Of a stretch of 64,000 nucleotides of DNA, positions 56,816 to 64,000 are shown piece by piece. Position numbers and translations under genes: made by a program. A model generated the notes under the pieces. The model was not told the DNA's origin, searched no databases, and saw only the letters and a program-made list of their open reading frames with translations. Numbering within the stretch: the first letter of the stretch is position 1; the number at the start of each line of letters is the position of its first letter. The stretch is from CAVVZJ01 sp963752755 (GTDB taxonomy: Bacteria > Planctomycetota > Planctomycetia > Isosphaerales > Isosphaeraceae): assembly GCA_963752755.1 (NCBI GenBank), contig CAVVZJ010000010.1, forward strand, positions 546,683-610,682. The letters are read 5' to 3'.

Positions 56816-58465
56816 TCAGCGACCGAGGTAGTCCTTGAGAAGCCGCGTGGTCGAGGGGTTGAATCCTTGAACCGGGGCACCGTCGTTGCGGCTGGCGGCG
56901 AGCTGCTTGCGGACCTGCCTGGCGAGCTGCTTGCCCAGCTCGACGCCCCACTGGTCGAAGGAGTTGATATCCCAGATGAAGCCTTCGACGGCGGTACGGT
57001 GCTCGTAGATCGCGAGGAGCTGGCCGGTGGTGAACGGGGTCAACTCTTCGAGGAGCAGCTGGCTCGACGGGCGGTTGCCGGGGAAGACCTTGTGGGGCAC
57101 GAGGGGGTCGGGGGCACCTTCGGCCTTCACTTCCTCGGCGGTCTTGCCGAAGGCGAGGGCGTCGGGCTGGGCGAAGAAGTTGGCCATCAGCTCGTCGTGG
57201 TTGGCCACGGGCTCGCCCGCGACGCGGCGGGGTTGCTGGCTCTTGCGGAAACCGACGAAGTCACAGGGGACGACGCGCCCCTGGTGGATGAGCTGGTAGA
57301 AGCTGTGCTGGCCGTTCGTGCCGGGCTCGCCGAAGTCGATCTCGCCAGCGTCGAAGTCGAGCACCTCGCCTTCGAGGGTCACGCGCTTGCCGTTGGACTC
57401 CATGTCCACTTGCTGGATGTGCGGGGCGAACTTCAGAAGTGCCTGGCAGTAGGGCAGGAGCGCCCGCGTGCTGCGGCCGAGGAACGAGGAGTTCCAGACG
57501 CCGAGCAGGCCGAGGAGGATCGGGAGGTTCTGCTCCATCGGGGTGGAGAAGAAGTGCTTGTCGATATCATGACCGCCCGCGAGGAACCTGTCGAAGGGGT
57601 CGAACCCGTACTGCAAGGCCAGCGGCACGGCCCCCACCGCGCTCCAGACGCTGTAACGGCCGCCGACCCAGTCCCAGAAGCCGAAGGCGTTTTTCGGGTC
57701 GATGCCGAACTTCGCGACTTCCTCCAGATTCGTGCTGACGGCGACCATGTGCTTGGCCACCGCCTCCTCGCCCAGCGCGTTGACGATCCACTCGCGGAGG
57801 GTGCGGGCGTTGAGCATCGTTTCGGCGGTGGTGAACGTCTTCGAGATCACGACGACGAGCGTGGTCTCGGGTTTGAGCCCGTCGAGGGCGCGGGTGACGT
57901 CGATCGGATCGACGTTGGCGAGGAAGCGAAGCCGACGGCCTTCGGCGGCCTGGGCGCAGCCGGGTTCGGTCCGCCAGGCTTCATAGACGAACTCAGGGCC
58001 GAGGTAGGAGCCGCCGATGCCGATGGCGACGACATCGGTGAGCTTCTGGCCGGTGGCGCCGACGAGGCGGCCGTCGCGAATGTTCTCACTGAACTGGCGG
58101 ATGTGGTCGAGGACGCCGTGGACGTCCTCCACGACGTTCGAGCCGTCGAGGATGATCGACTTCGTCTTGGGGGCGCGAAGGGCGATGTGGAGGACGGCCC
58201 GGTCCTCGGTGACGTTGATCCGCTCGGCATCGAGCATCCGCTTCTTCTTGCGGTCGAGGTCTGCCTCGCGGGCGAGGTCGAAGAGGAGTTTCATCGTCTC
58301 CGTGGTGGCGTTCTGACGGGAGTAGTCGAGGACGATGGGGCCGTGGCTCGCCGTCATGGCCTGGCTGCGAGGCTCGTCACGGAGCAGGTCGCGAAGCTGG
58401 GTGCCGGCGATGGACCGGGCGTGCTCCTGGAGGGCCTTCCAGCTCTTGGCGGAGGAGATGCTCAT
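56816..58465 (-). CDS. pgi: Glucose-6-phosphate isomerase
   Basis: 549 residues, intact, from ATG 58465 (MSISSAKSWKALQEHARSIA). It interconverts glucose 6-phosphate and fructose 6-phosphate in the cytoplasm. Signatures are AIGIGGSYLGPEFVYEAWRT, VVISKTFTTAETMLNARTLR, FWDWVGGRYSVWSAVGAVPL, QVDMESNGKRVTLEG, GEPGTNGQHSFYQLIHQG and the C-terminal SFDQWGVELGKQLARQV. Length and motifs match the long bacterial Pgi. It sits 65 bases upstream of the enolase-superfamily gene on the same strand, so they may share a transcript. Confidence 0.97.
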   Translation of the reverse strand: MSISSAKSWKALQEHARSIAGTQLRDLLRDEPRSQAMTASHGPIVLDYSRQNATTETMKLLFDLAREADLDRKKKRMLDAERINVTEDRAVLHIALRAPKTKSIILDGSNVVEDVHGVLDHIRQFSENIRDGRLVGATGQKLTDVVAIGIGGSYLGPEFVYEAWRTEPGCAQAAEGRRLRFLANVDPIDVTRALDGLKPETTLVVVISKTFTTAETMLNARTLREWIVNALGEEAVAKHMVAVSTNLEEVAKFGIDPKNAFGFWDWVGGRYSVWSAVGAVPLALQYGFDPFDRFLAGGHDIDKHFFSTPMEQNLPILLGLLGVWNSSFLGRSTRALLPYCQALLKFAPHIQQVDMESNGKRVTLEGEVLDFDAGEIDFGEPGTNGQHSFYQLIHQGRVVPCDFVGFRKSQQPRRVAGEPVANHDELMANFFAQPDALAFGKTAEEVKAEGAPDPLVPHKVFPGNRPSSQLLLEELTPFTTGQLLAIYEHRTAVEGFIWDINSFDQWGVELGKQLARQVRKQLAASRNDGAPVQGFNPSTTRLLKDYLGR

Positions 58466-58925
58466 GGACGTACCTTTCCCTCAACGTCGCGGGCGATGGG
58501 ACCGAATCGGGGCCATTTCGTGGAGCGAAGCCCCCACAACTTACTCGAATGCCAGGCGCATTGCCACGAGGCGCCCCGGCCCGCGAAGGTTTCGTCGGGA
58601 GCGTCCACGGACCCACCCACTCCCTCCTCTGCGATGGCGGCGGTTGGTACGTCCGAAGTCCCACCCGACCGGGATCGTGGCCCCCTTTCAGGAAGGAAGA
58701 CCTGGCGGCGCCCACCCGACCAGGGACGAATCTGTCTTCGAGGGGATGTTGGCTGGCTCTTCCTTCGCCTCTTGACCTGCATCGAGCCGGGGCGACGAGG
58801 CGGGGGGAGGGCTGGCGGACGTTGTGCAGGCGCGTTGGAGAGGGCCGAAGGACGGGAAGGGGACGATGCGGGAGGGGCGGATGGCGGGGCGGAAGGGCTT
58901 GATGACTCAGGAGTTGTGTCGCAAG
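58466..58925. other. Gap upstream of pgi, no gene recognised
   Basis: 460 bases. Frames crossing it lack coding character. It probably holds the pgi promoter near 58480-58560. No copy of the 288-bp element's promoter-like block is present here, although the conserved 21-base block 2 word occurs just beyond its right end (58929-58949). Confidence 0.45.
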
Positions 58926-60005
58926 TCAGCCCATCTTGAAGTTCGTTCGGCCCGGGGACGCAGGCGTCGGGAGCGGCGGCGGAGGGAGGGGGGCGGGCGC
59001 GGGTTCGGGGTTGGCGTGGGCGGCTTCGCGGCGGTGGCGGTGGAGGGCGGTGAGGGTGCGGTGAAGGTCGAGGGCGTGGGAGGCCTCGTAGCGGCGGGCG
59101 TGGGAGGCCTCGGGGCTGGGGTCGAAGGTGCGGGCGTGGGCGCAGGCGGCGGCGAGGGCGAGGCGGTCGTGGTCACACCAGAGGTCGAAGCGGAGGACGG
59201 TGAGGCGATTTTGTTCGGTGCGGACGAAGGCGAGCAACGCCTGGCGGGCGGGCTCGCGATCGCCGAGTTGGACGCGTTGCGCGGCGCCGCGGGCGGGTTC
59301 GTCGAGCGCGCGGGTGTCGGTGCCGAGCAGGGCATCGACGGCCGCGGGGTCGGGGTGGGACTGGGCGGTGAGCGTCAGTCGCCAGAGCGGGGCGACGGCA
59401 GGGTGGTCGGGGCCGCAGCGGCGGGCTTCGAGGCCGAGCAAGGCCAGGGCGCGGACGAACTCCTCGGTGGACCAGTAGCCGCCGGGGATGGCCAGGTCGC
59501 GGGCGAGGTCGTCGAGGCGGGCGATCAGCCAGTCGCAACCGAGGGCGAAGCGGCTGAGATGAGCGTGGAAGCGTTCGGGGTCGGTGTCGAGCTGGTGGCC
59601 GAGGCGGCGGGCGCGGGCCCGCTGGCGGCGGAACCAGTCGCGTTCGGCCTTCGCGGTGTTCTCTTCGAGGGCGAGGTTCTCGCGTTCGCGGCACCGATCC
59701 AGCCGCACCGACTGCGCCGCGGCGCGGGCGACGAGCCAGGCCGCGACCGGGTCGGCCGGCTGGAGCGCCTCGGTCCAGGCCGCGACCCGTTCGGCGATGG
59801 CCTCGCGGTCCTGAGGCGGCTCAACGACCTGGCAGCGGAGGCCGTGCTTGACGGCGTTGGCGCGGCTCTTGGTCTTGCCGGCGAGGGTCTTCGGCCCGGT
59901 GGCCCGGCCGGGCCGCGTCTGGCCGAGGGCGGCGGGCGTTTCGGGGCTGAGGGGGTCGGGCTGGGAGGGGTTGGCGTCGGAGGGGGGCGGGGTGGGCCGG
60001 GACAT
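58926..60005 (-). CDS. Hypothetical protein with GPKTLAGK..S..NA.KHGL motif
   Basis: 359 residues from ATG 60005 (MSRPTPPPSDANPSQPDPLS). The conserved part is GPKTLAGKTKSRANAVKHGL at about residues 37-56, the motif of a large uncharacterised family (commonly GPRT.EGKARSS.NALKHGL) found in multi-copy in planctomycetes and near mobile DNA. The rest is Arg/Ala-rich and helical (WFRRQRARARRLGHQLDTDP, LAIPGGYWSTEEFVRALALL), with a Pro-rich tail. The last residues are ASPGRTNFKMG, encoded by a copy (20/21) of block 2 of the dispersed element. Function unknown. Confidence 0.72.
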   Translation of the reverse strand: MSRPTPPPSDANPSQPDPLSPETPAALGQTRPGRATGPKTLAGKTKSRANAVKHGLRCQVVEPPQDREAIAERVAAWTEALQPADPVAAWLVARAAAQSVRLDRCRERENLALEENTAKAERDWFRRQRARARRLGHQLDTDPERFHAHLSRFALGCDWLIARLDDLARDLAIPGGYWSTEEFVRALALLGLEARRCGPDHPAVAPLWRLTLTAQSHPDPAAVDALLGTDTRALDEPARGAAQRVQLGDREPARQALLAFVRTEQNRLTVLRFDLWCDHDRLALAAACAHARTFDPSPEASHARRYEASHALDLHRTLTALHRHRREAAHANPEPAPAPLPPPPLPTPASPGRTNFKMG

Positions 60006-60242
60006 GATGAGGTCCTCGCGTTCGTGGAGGTGGATCGGCGTCGTGGATGGACCCGGCGCGACGGACTTCGGCGCGCCATCACCGTATATCATCGAGGCGA
60101 GGTCGGGGAATTATCACCCTTTCTGGAGATTTGACTCAAGTTTCGCTCCGGGGGACGCGGTGGGGTTGCGGCTGGTCGCGTCACCGGCCGTCGAAGCAGG
60201 ATGGACGCGGTCGCAGGTCGCCGGCCGTCGAGAAGGACGCAG

Positions 60243-61049
60243 TCAAAGGGAAGGCGGGACGCCTCGTCCGGGCGGCCGGATTCGGAGGCAGTACGCGAGC
60301 AGCTCGGCACGGCTGGAGACGTCGAATCGACGGTAGAGCGTCTTGACGTACTCATGGACCGTGTGACGGCTCAGGCCAAGTCGCAGCGCGACCTGCTTCT
60401 CGCTGTCGCCCTCCAGCAGGCAACCGAGGGTCTGACGCAGGCGGAGAGAGAGCCCCGCGAGATATCCGTCTTCGTCCCAGGCCAGAAACACTGGGATGAG
60501 CCGTTTCAGCTCGTGATGGAAGAGATGCACCAACCGTGTCTCTCGGGGTGTGAATCGTTTCGCTCCGGGTGGGCGGTCGAGATTGATGACCTGGAAGGCG
60601 GGGAATTCGGCCGGTGAGGCGATGGAGCCGAGCCAGTCGTCGCTCCCGGCGGGCCGTCGAAATTCGTTGTACTCCACCGAGTTGAACCAGGGCCGATCCC
60701 CGATGAGCTGCTCGCGACGCCGGGTCGCCAGGGGATGGGCCAGGTTGAGGCAGGTCCAGAGCGTCGGGTCTCCCACGACGCCTCCCCCGTCGAGGTAGCG
60801 GAGGAAGTACGCCCGCGACGCGGCGGAGGCCCATCCGAGGTCAATGCAATGGCGCACTTCGATCCGTCGCTCCGGGCCGCCAGTTCGGACCTCGCTGCCG
60901 ACGGCAACCTGGGCATCGACGAGTCGACGCAGACCCTGGAGCATGTGCTCGCGCCACGATCGCACGTTGGCGCCGAGATCGCGACAATCGCCGATCAGTC
61001 GATAGATGTCACGCAGGTCGCGGAAACGAAGCCGTTGCGACTTGCTCAT
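60243..61049 (-). CDS. LuxR-family transcriptional regulator
   Basis: 268 residues from ATG 61049. The C-terminal helix-turn-helix at about 205-262 is typical LuxR/GerE (LSLRLRQTLGCLLEGDSEKQ, VALRLGLSRHTVHEYVKTLY, RRFDVSSRAELLAYCL). The N-terminal about 190 residues form an unassigned, possibly GAF/PAS-like, sensor region (DLGANVRSWREHMLQGLRRL, LDRPPGAKRFTPRETRLVHL). There is no response-regulator receiver domain. It is divergent from two genes for small secreted proteins, and a GC-rich palindrome lies 30 bases before its start. Confidence 0.88.
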   Translation of the reverse strand: MSKSQRLRFRDLRDIYRLIGDCRDLGANVRSWREHMLQGLRRLVDAQVAVGSEVRTGGPERRIEVRHCIDLGWASAASRAYFLRYLDGGGVVGDPTLWTCLNLAHPLATRRREQLIGDRPWFNSVEYNEFRRPAGSDDWLGSIASPAEFPAFQVINLDRPPGAKRFTPRETRLVHLFHHELKRLIPVFLAWDEDGYLAGLSLRLRQTLGCLLEGDSEKQVALRLGLSRHTVHEYVKTLYRRFDVSSRAELLAYCLRIRPPGRGVPPSL

Positions 61050-61079
61050 CGCGCGATCTCCTCTCGCTCGAACGCGGAC

Positions 61080-61095
61080 CCCCCTGAAAAGGGGG
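61080..61095. promoter_or_regulatory. Palindrome in the LuxR-gene promoter region
   Basis: CCCCC and GGGGG (61080-61084, 61091-61095) flank TGAAAA. It lies between the divergent LuxR regulator and small secreted-protein genes, a typical place for an operator. The assignment is positional only. Confidence 0.35.
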
Positions 61096-61314
61096 ATTGT
61101 ACACCCTGGGTGTCAAGGAAAAATGGTGATGGCCAGTATTTGTCGAGGTGATGGGCCCCGGCGACCATCGCCCCGGAGGGACCGGCGCGGCCGGGTCCGG
61201 GCGGGGCCATCGCCGTGGATTCCCTGGCGTCGATCCGAGACGAAACGGCCGTTCCCCCCGATCCCTCGCTGGCCGGTCGGGCGGAGATGGTCGAACCCGA
61301 GAGGAGCGAGTCCG

Positions 61315-61857
61315 ATGGCAGAGGAATTGAATCGCCGAGAGGCCGCGAGATTGGGAGCCGCGGCGACGACCGGCCTGTTGCTGGCCGGCGGCCTGGCGCC
61401 GAGGGTTGAGGGGGCGGAGCAGCGTCCCATGCCGCACGGCCTGATACTGGGACCGGGGGGCATCGTGCTGGACGTCCCGGAGAACCGCGAGTTCCTGGAA
61501 GGTCTGGAGAAGGCCCCGGACCTGAAGCCGCAGGAACTGATGGGGATCGCGGCGGCCCTGAGCCAGAACGAGGCCCTGCGCCCCGTGGCGCTGCACCTGT
61601 TCGCCGATGCGGTCCAGATGTTCGTTGAGAGCCCCCTGGCGAATCGGGCTGTGGAACAGATCGCGCGGGCCCCGGTGGAGTTCTCGATCTTCGGCGACAT
61701 CTGGAGGGCGATCAAGGACGCCTTGGGGGACCTCGCCGGCGGTCACGGCCGTTCCAGCGGCACCTGCCGGAGGCGGTGCTATGCTCTCATCCTGGCCGAG
61801 AAATGCGGCGATCGGCCCTGGAGAGTCATCGGGGTCTGCTTTGGGTTCCGATTCTGA
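61315..61857 (+). CDS. Small exported protein with Cys-rich C-terminus
   Basis: 180 residues from ATG 61315, preceded by GAGGAGCGAG. A twin-arginine-like signal (NRREAARLGAAATTGLLLAG) leads to a helical region (PENREFLEGLEKAPDLKPQE, MGIAAALSQNEALRPVALHL, FADAVQMFVESPLANRAVEQ). The last about 35 residues carry four cysteines (SSGTCRRRCYALILAEKCGD, VIGVCFGFRF) that could form disulfides. No family was recognised. It lies 265 bases from the divergent LuxR-type regulator. Confidence 0.65.
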   Translation: MAEELNRREAARLGAAATTGLLLAGGLAPRVEGAEQRPMPHGLILGPGGIVLDVPENREFLEGLEKAPDLKPQELMGIAAALSQNEALRPVALHLFADAVQMFVESPLANRAVEQIARAPVEFSIFGDIWRAIKDALGDLAGGHGRSSGTCRRRCYALILAEKCGDRPWRVIGVCFGFRF

Positions 61858-61992
61858 GACCGCGGGCGGCCGGCGGGTGACAGGCCCCGACTCTCATGGT
61901 CATGGGCGCATGTCCGACAAATGGTCGCGCCGCCCGCGTCGAGAATTGTTCGAAATGCTTTCCATTCCCACCACTCCCAGGAGAGAACGACC

Positions 61993-62535
61993 ATGCGGAG
62001 GATCACCAGTCGGACCCTGATGGCGTCCGTCACCCTGCTTGTTCTGGCTGCCGGATCGTCGGAGGCGTGGGCCCGAGGGGAGGTCTCCCGCGCGTCGGGC
62101 CATGGCAACCTCAGAGTCGATGGCGACGGGAACCCCACCGAGGCGCTGCGGACCTTCTCGTTCGTGGCGGTCCGTCATCCCGACGGGACGGTGGTGGGTC
62201 AGGCGGAACTCCAGAACCGATCCGATGGCCTGCGGGTCCACGTCGCCATCGACTGCATGGCGATCGACGGGAATCAGGCGTCGCTGGTGGGGTACGTCAC
62301 CCAGAGCAACAACCCGGAGTTCGCCGCCGTGGGCGACGGCGCCATCTTCGGTGTCGAGGACAACGGCGAGGGAAGAGGGGACGAGCCGGACCGGATCTCC
62401 TTCCTCTTCCCGTTTTTCCCGGAGGATCACGACCTCGTGTGTGAACTCAACGACGCGGGCGCGTACTTCCCGGTGGAGGTCAACGGAGCGCCCCTGTTCC
62501 CCATCGAGGGCGGCAACATCCAGGTGCGGCCGTAG
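61993..62535 (+). CDS. Small secreted beta-rich protein
   Basis: 180 residues from ATG 61993, with GGAGAGA upstream. A signal peptide (RTLMASVTLLVLAAGSSEAW) is followed by a mostly beta domain: FSFVAVRHPDGTVVGQAELQ, LRVHVAIDCMAIDGNQASLV, GYVTQSNNPEFAAVGDGAIF and GVEDNGEGRGDEPDRISFLF. This resembles a family of exported proteins of unknown function in several phyla (the DNGEG and D(C)...VDGN features recur). One disulfide pair is possible. Same strand as the preceding secreted protein, 135 bases apart. Confidence 0.78.
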   Translation: MRRITSRTLMASVTLLVLAAGSSEAWARGEVSRASGHGNLRVDGDGNPTEALRTFSFVAVRHPDGTVVGQAELQNRSDGLRVHVAIDCMAIDGNQASLVGYVTQSNNPEFAAVGDGAIFGVEDNGEGRGDEPDRISFLFPFFPEDHDLVCELNDAGAYFPVEVNGAPLFPIEGGNIQVRP

Positions 62536-62637
62536 CCTCGTCGATGAGGAAGTCCACGAAGTCGAGCGACGGCAGGATCGGGGTGAGTTCCTAGCCGCGA
62601 TCGCAGATGGCGGAGCCAGCTCGCGGCCGGGCCACCC

Positions 62638-64000
62638 TCAGCCAGGGACTTCCTCGAACTTCGCCGTGAAGTGGCGGAGGGTCGGAGGGGCCTCGACGAT
62701 CCGGAGGCCGCGGATGGTGTCGCGGCGGGAGAAGACCTCGGTGAGGGCCTCGGCGACGTAGTCGATGTGGCTCTGGGTGTAAACGCGGCGCGGGATGGCG
62801 AGGCGGACGAGTTCCATCGGGGGAGGAAGGTATTCGCCAGTCTCGGGATCGCCGCCGCCGAACATGACGCCGCCGATCTCGACGGATCGGATGCCGGCGT
62901 GGCGGTAGAGGGCGCAGGCGAGGGCCTGGCCGGGGAACTGGTCGGAGGGTATCCGGGGGAGAAAGGCGGCGGCGTCGATGTAGATGGCATGGCCGCCGGG
63001 GGGCTCGACGATCGGGATGCCGGAGGCGAGCAGGCGTTCGCCGAGGTACTCGACGCTACGGATGCGGTACTGGAGGTAAGCCTCGTCGAGCACCTCGGCG
63101 AACCCCTGGGCCATCGCCTCCAGGTCGCGGCCGGCGACGCCGCCGTAGGTGACGAAGCCCTCGGTGAGGATCAAGAGGTCGTTGGCGCGGCGGGCGAGGT
63201 CGTCGTCGCGGAGGAGGAGGACGCCGCCGATGTTGACGAGACCGTCCTTCTTGGCGCTGATGGTGGCGCCGTCGGCGAGGTCGAACATGCTGCGGGCGAT
63301 GTCGCGGGGCTCGCGGTCGCGTTGGCCGGGTTCGCGGACCTTGATGAGGTAGGCGTTCTCGGCGAACCGGCAGGCGTCGAGGAAGAGGGGGATACCGTGG
63401 CGTCGGCAGACGTCCTTGACCTCGCGCAGGTTGGTGAGGCTGACGGGCTGGCCGCCGCCGCTGTTGTTGGTGACGGTGACCATGCAGAGGGGGATGCGGT
63501 CGGAGCCGACCTCGGCGATGAGGCGATCGAGCTTGGCGGGGTCGAGGTTGCCCTTGAAGGGGTGGCGGGTGCGGGGCTGGCTGCCGGCATCGATGACGAG
63601 ATCGACGGCGCGGCGCCGGAGTGTTCAATATTGGCGCGGGTGGTGTCGAAGTGATTGTTGTTGGGGATGACCTTGCCGGGTCCGCCGACCAGCTCAAACA
63701 GGATGCGTTCGCTGGCGCGGCCCTGGTGGGTCGGGAGGATGTGGGGCATGCCGGTCAGCTCGCGGAGCACGGCCTCGAAGCGAAACCAGCTCCGGGCGCC
63801 GGCGTAGGCTTCGTCGCCGCGGATCATGCCGGCCCATTGCTCGCTGCTCATGGCCGAGGTGCCGCTGTCGGTGAGGAGGTCGATCAGGACGTCCTCGGAA
63901 GGGATCTGGAAGAGGTTGAAGCTGGCGAGGCGGAGGATCTCGTCGCGCTGCTCGGGGGTGGTGAGCCGGAGCGGCTCGACCATCTTGATCTTGAAGGGCT
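62638..64000 (-). CDS. tnaA: Tryptophanase/tyrosine phenol-lyase family enzyme, 5' end outside window, frameshifted
   Basis: At least 450 residues are visible; the frame runs off the right edge as PFKIKMVEPLRLTTPEQRDE, the usual TnaA beginning. It has SEDVLIDLLTDSGTSAMSSE, MIRGDEAYAGARSWFRFE and LPTHQGRASERILFELVGGP. A shift at about 63615 restores VIDAGSQPRTRHPFKGNLDP. The PLP-binding lysine is in ATISAKKDGLVNIGG. VTNNSGGGQPVSLTNLREVK, LFLDACRFAENAYLIKVREP and the ending TLRHFTAKFEEVPG follow E. coli TnaA closely. It cleaves Trp (or Tyr) to indole (or phenol), pyruvate and ammonia; which one cannot be told here. Confidence 0.9.

Noticed and set aside
58466..58950. A third full copy of the 288-bp dispersed element upstream of pgi
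   Set aside because: Only the 21-base block 2 word is present. There is no TATAAT block and only a loose resemblance to block 3, at a different distance.
1..64000. CRISPR arrays, prophage, complete insertion sequences or integrons
   Set aside because: No regularly spaced direct repeats, phage structural genes, integrase or intact transposase were found anywhere in the window.

Overview
The window is high-GC DNA that reads as a chromosomal segment of a planctomycete, most likely of the Isosphaeraceae/Singulisphaera group. This is an inference from gene content: exported c-type cytochrome proteins with DUF1549/DUF1553, Tat-exported DUF1501 proteins, a secreted Gfo/Idh/MocA oxidoreductase, an exported sialidase-like protein and many lone genes on alternating strands. 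No rRNA, CRISPR array, complete insertion sequence or prophage was seen. Two tRNAs are present (Phe-GAA on the minus strand, Ile-GAT on the plus strand).

Layout. 1-4 kb: cytochrome/DUF1501 operon. 4-15 kb: scattered metabolic genes (IorA-like TPP enzyme, alpha/beta hydrolase, exported FAH-family protein, Gfo/Idh/MocA, a glycosidase-like/hydrolase fusion) separated by decayed gene fragments. 15-26 kb: housekeeping and transport (WYL regulator, tRNAs, HflX, A-type Fe-S carrier, HD hydrolase, ribose-type ABC importer parts, K+ channel, ribosomal proteins L13-S9). 26-32 kb: methyltransferase, FAD-dependent dehydrogenase, and a minus-strand DUF1501/hypothetical/sialidase-like group. 32.5-36.3 kb: a membrane glycan trio (flippase-like protein, polyprenyl-phosphate-type GT2, polytopic GT39-like protein). 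36.3-41 kb: one very large DUF4011/SF1 helicase/Vsr-fold/DUF3320 protein. 41.4-54.8 kb: a long plus-strand glycan operon with two GT9 heptosyltransferase-like enzymes, GmhB phosphatase, SDR, two GT-B and two GT2 glycosyltransferases, a carbamoyltransferase and two MsbA-like ABC half-transporters. 55-64 kb: enolase-superfamily enzyme, Pgi, a 'GPKT..GK..S..NA.KHGL' protein, a LuxR regulator beside two small secreted proteins, and a tryptophanase-like gene cut by the window edge.

A caution for every reader: at least 18 genes are split by single-base shifts, and nearly all those I examined closely are repaired by adding or removing one base in or beside a short homopolymer run. I read these as base-calling errors, not biology, and give whole-gene coordinates with approximate shift positions.

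The most interesting non-coding signal is a pair of collinear, about 288-bp, non-coding elements (5964-6250 plus; 28827-29115 minus). They share three strongly conserved blocks at nearly identical spacing, begin with an extended -10 promoter-like box, and are not explained by any gene. A separate 103-bp palindromic element lies close to the second copy.
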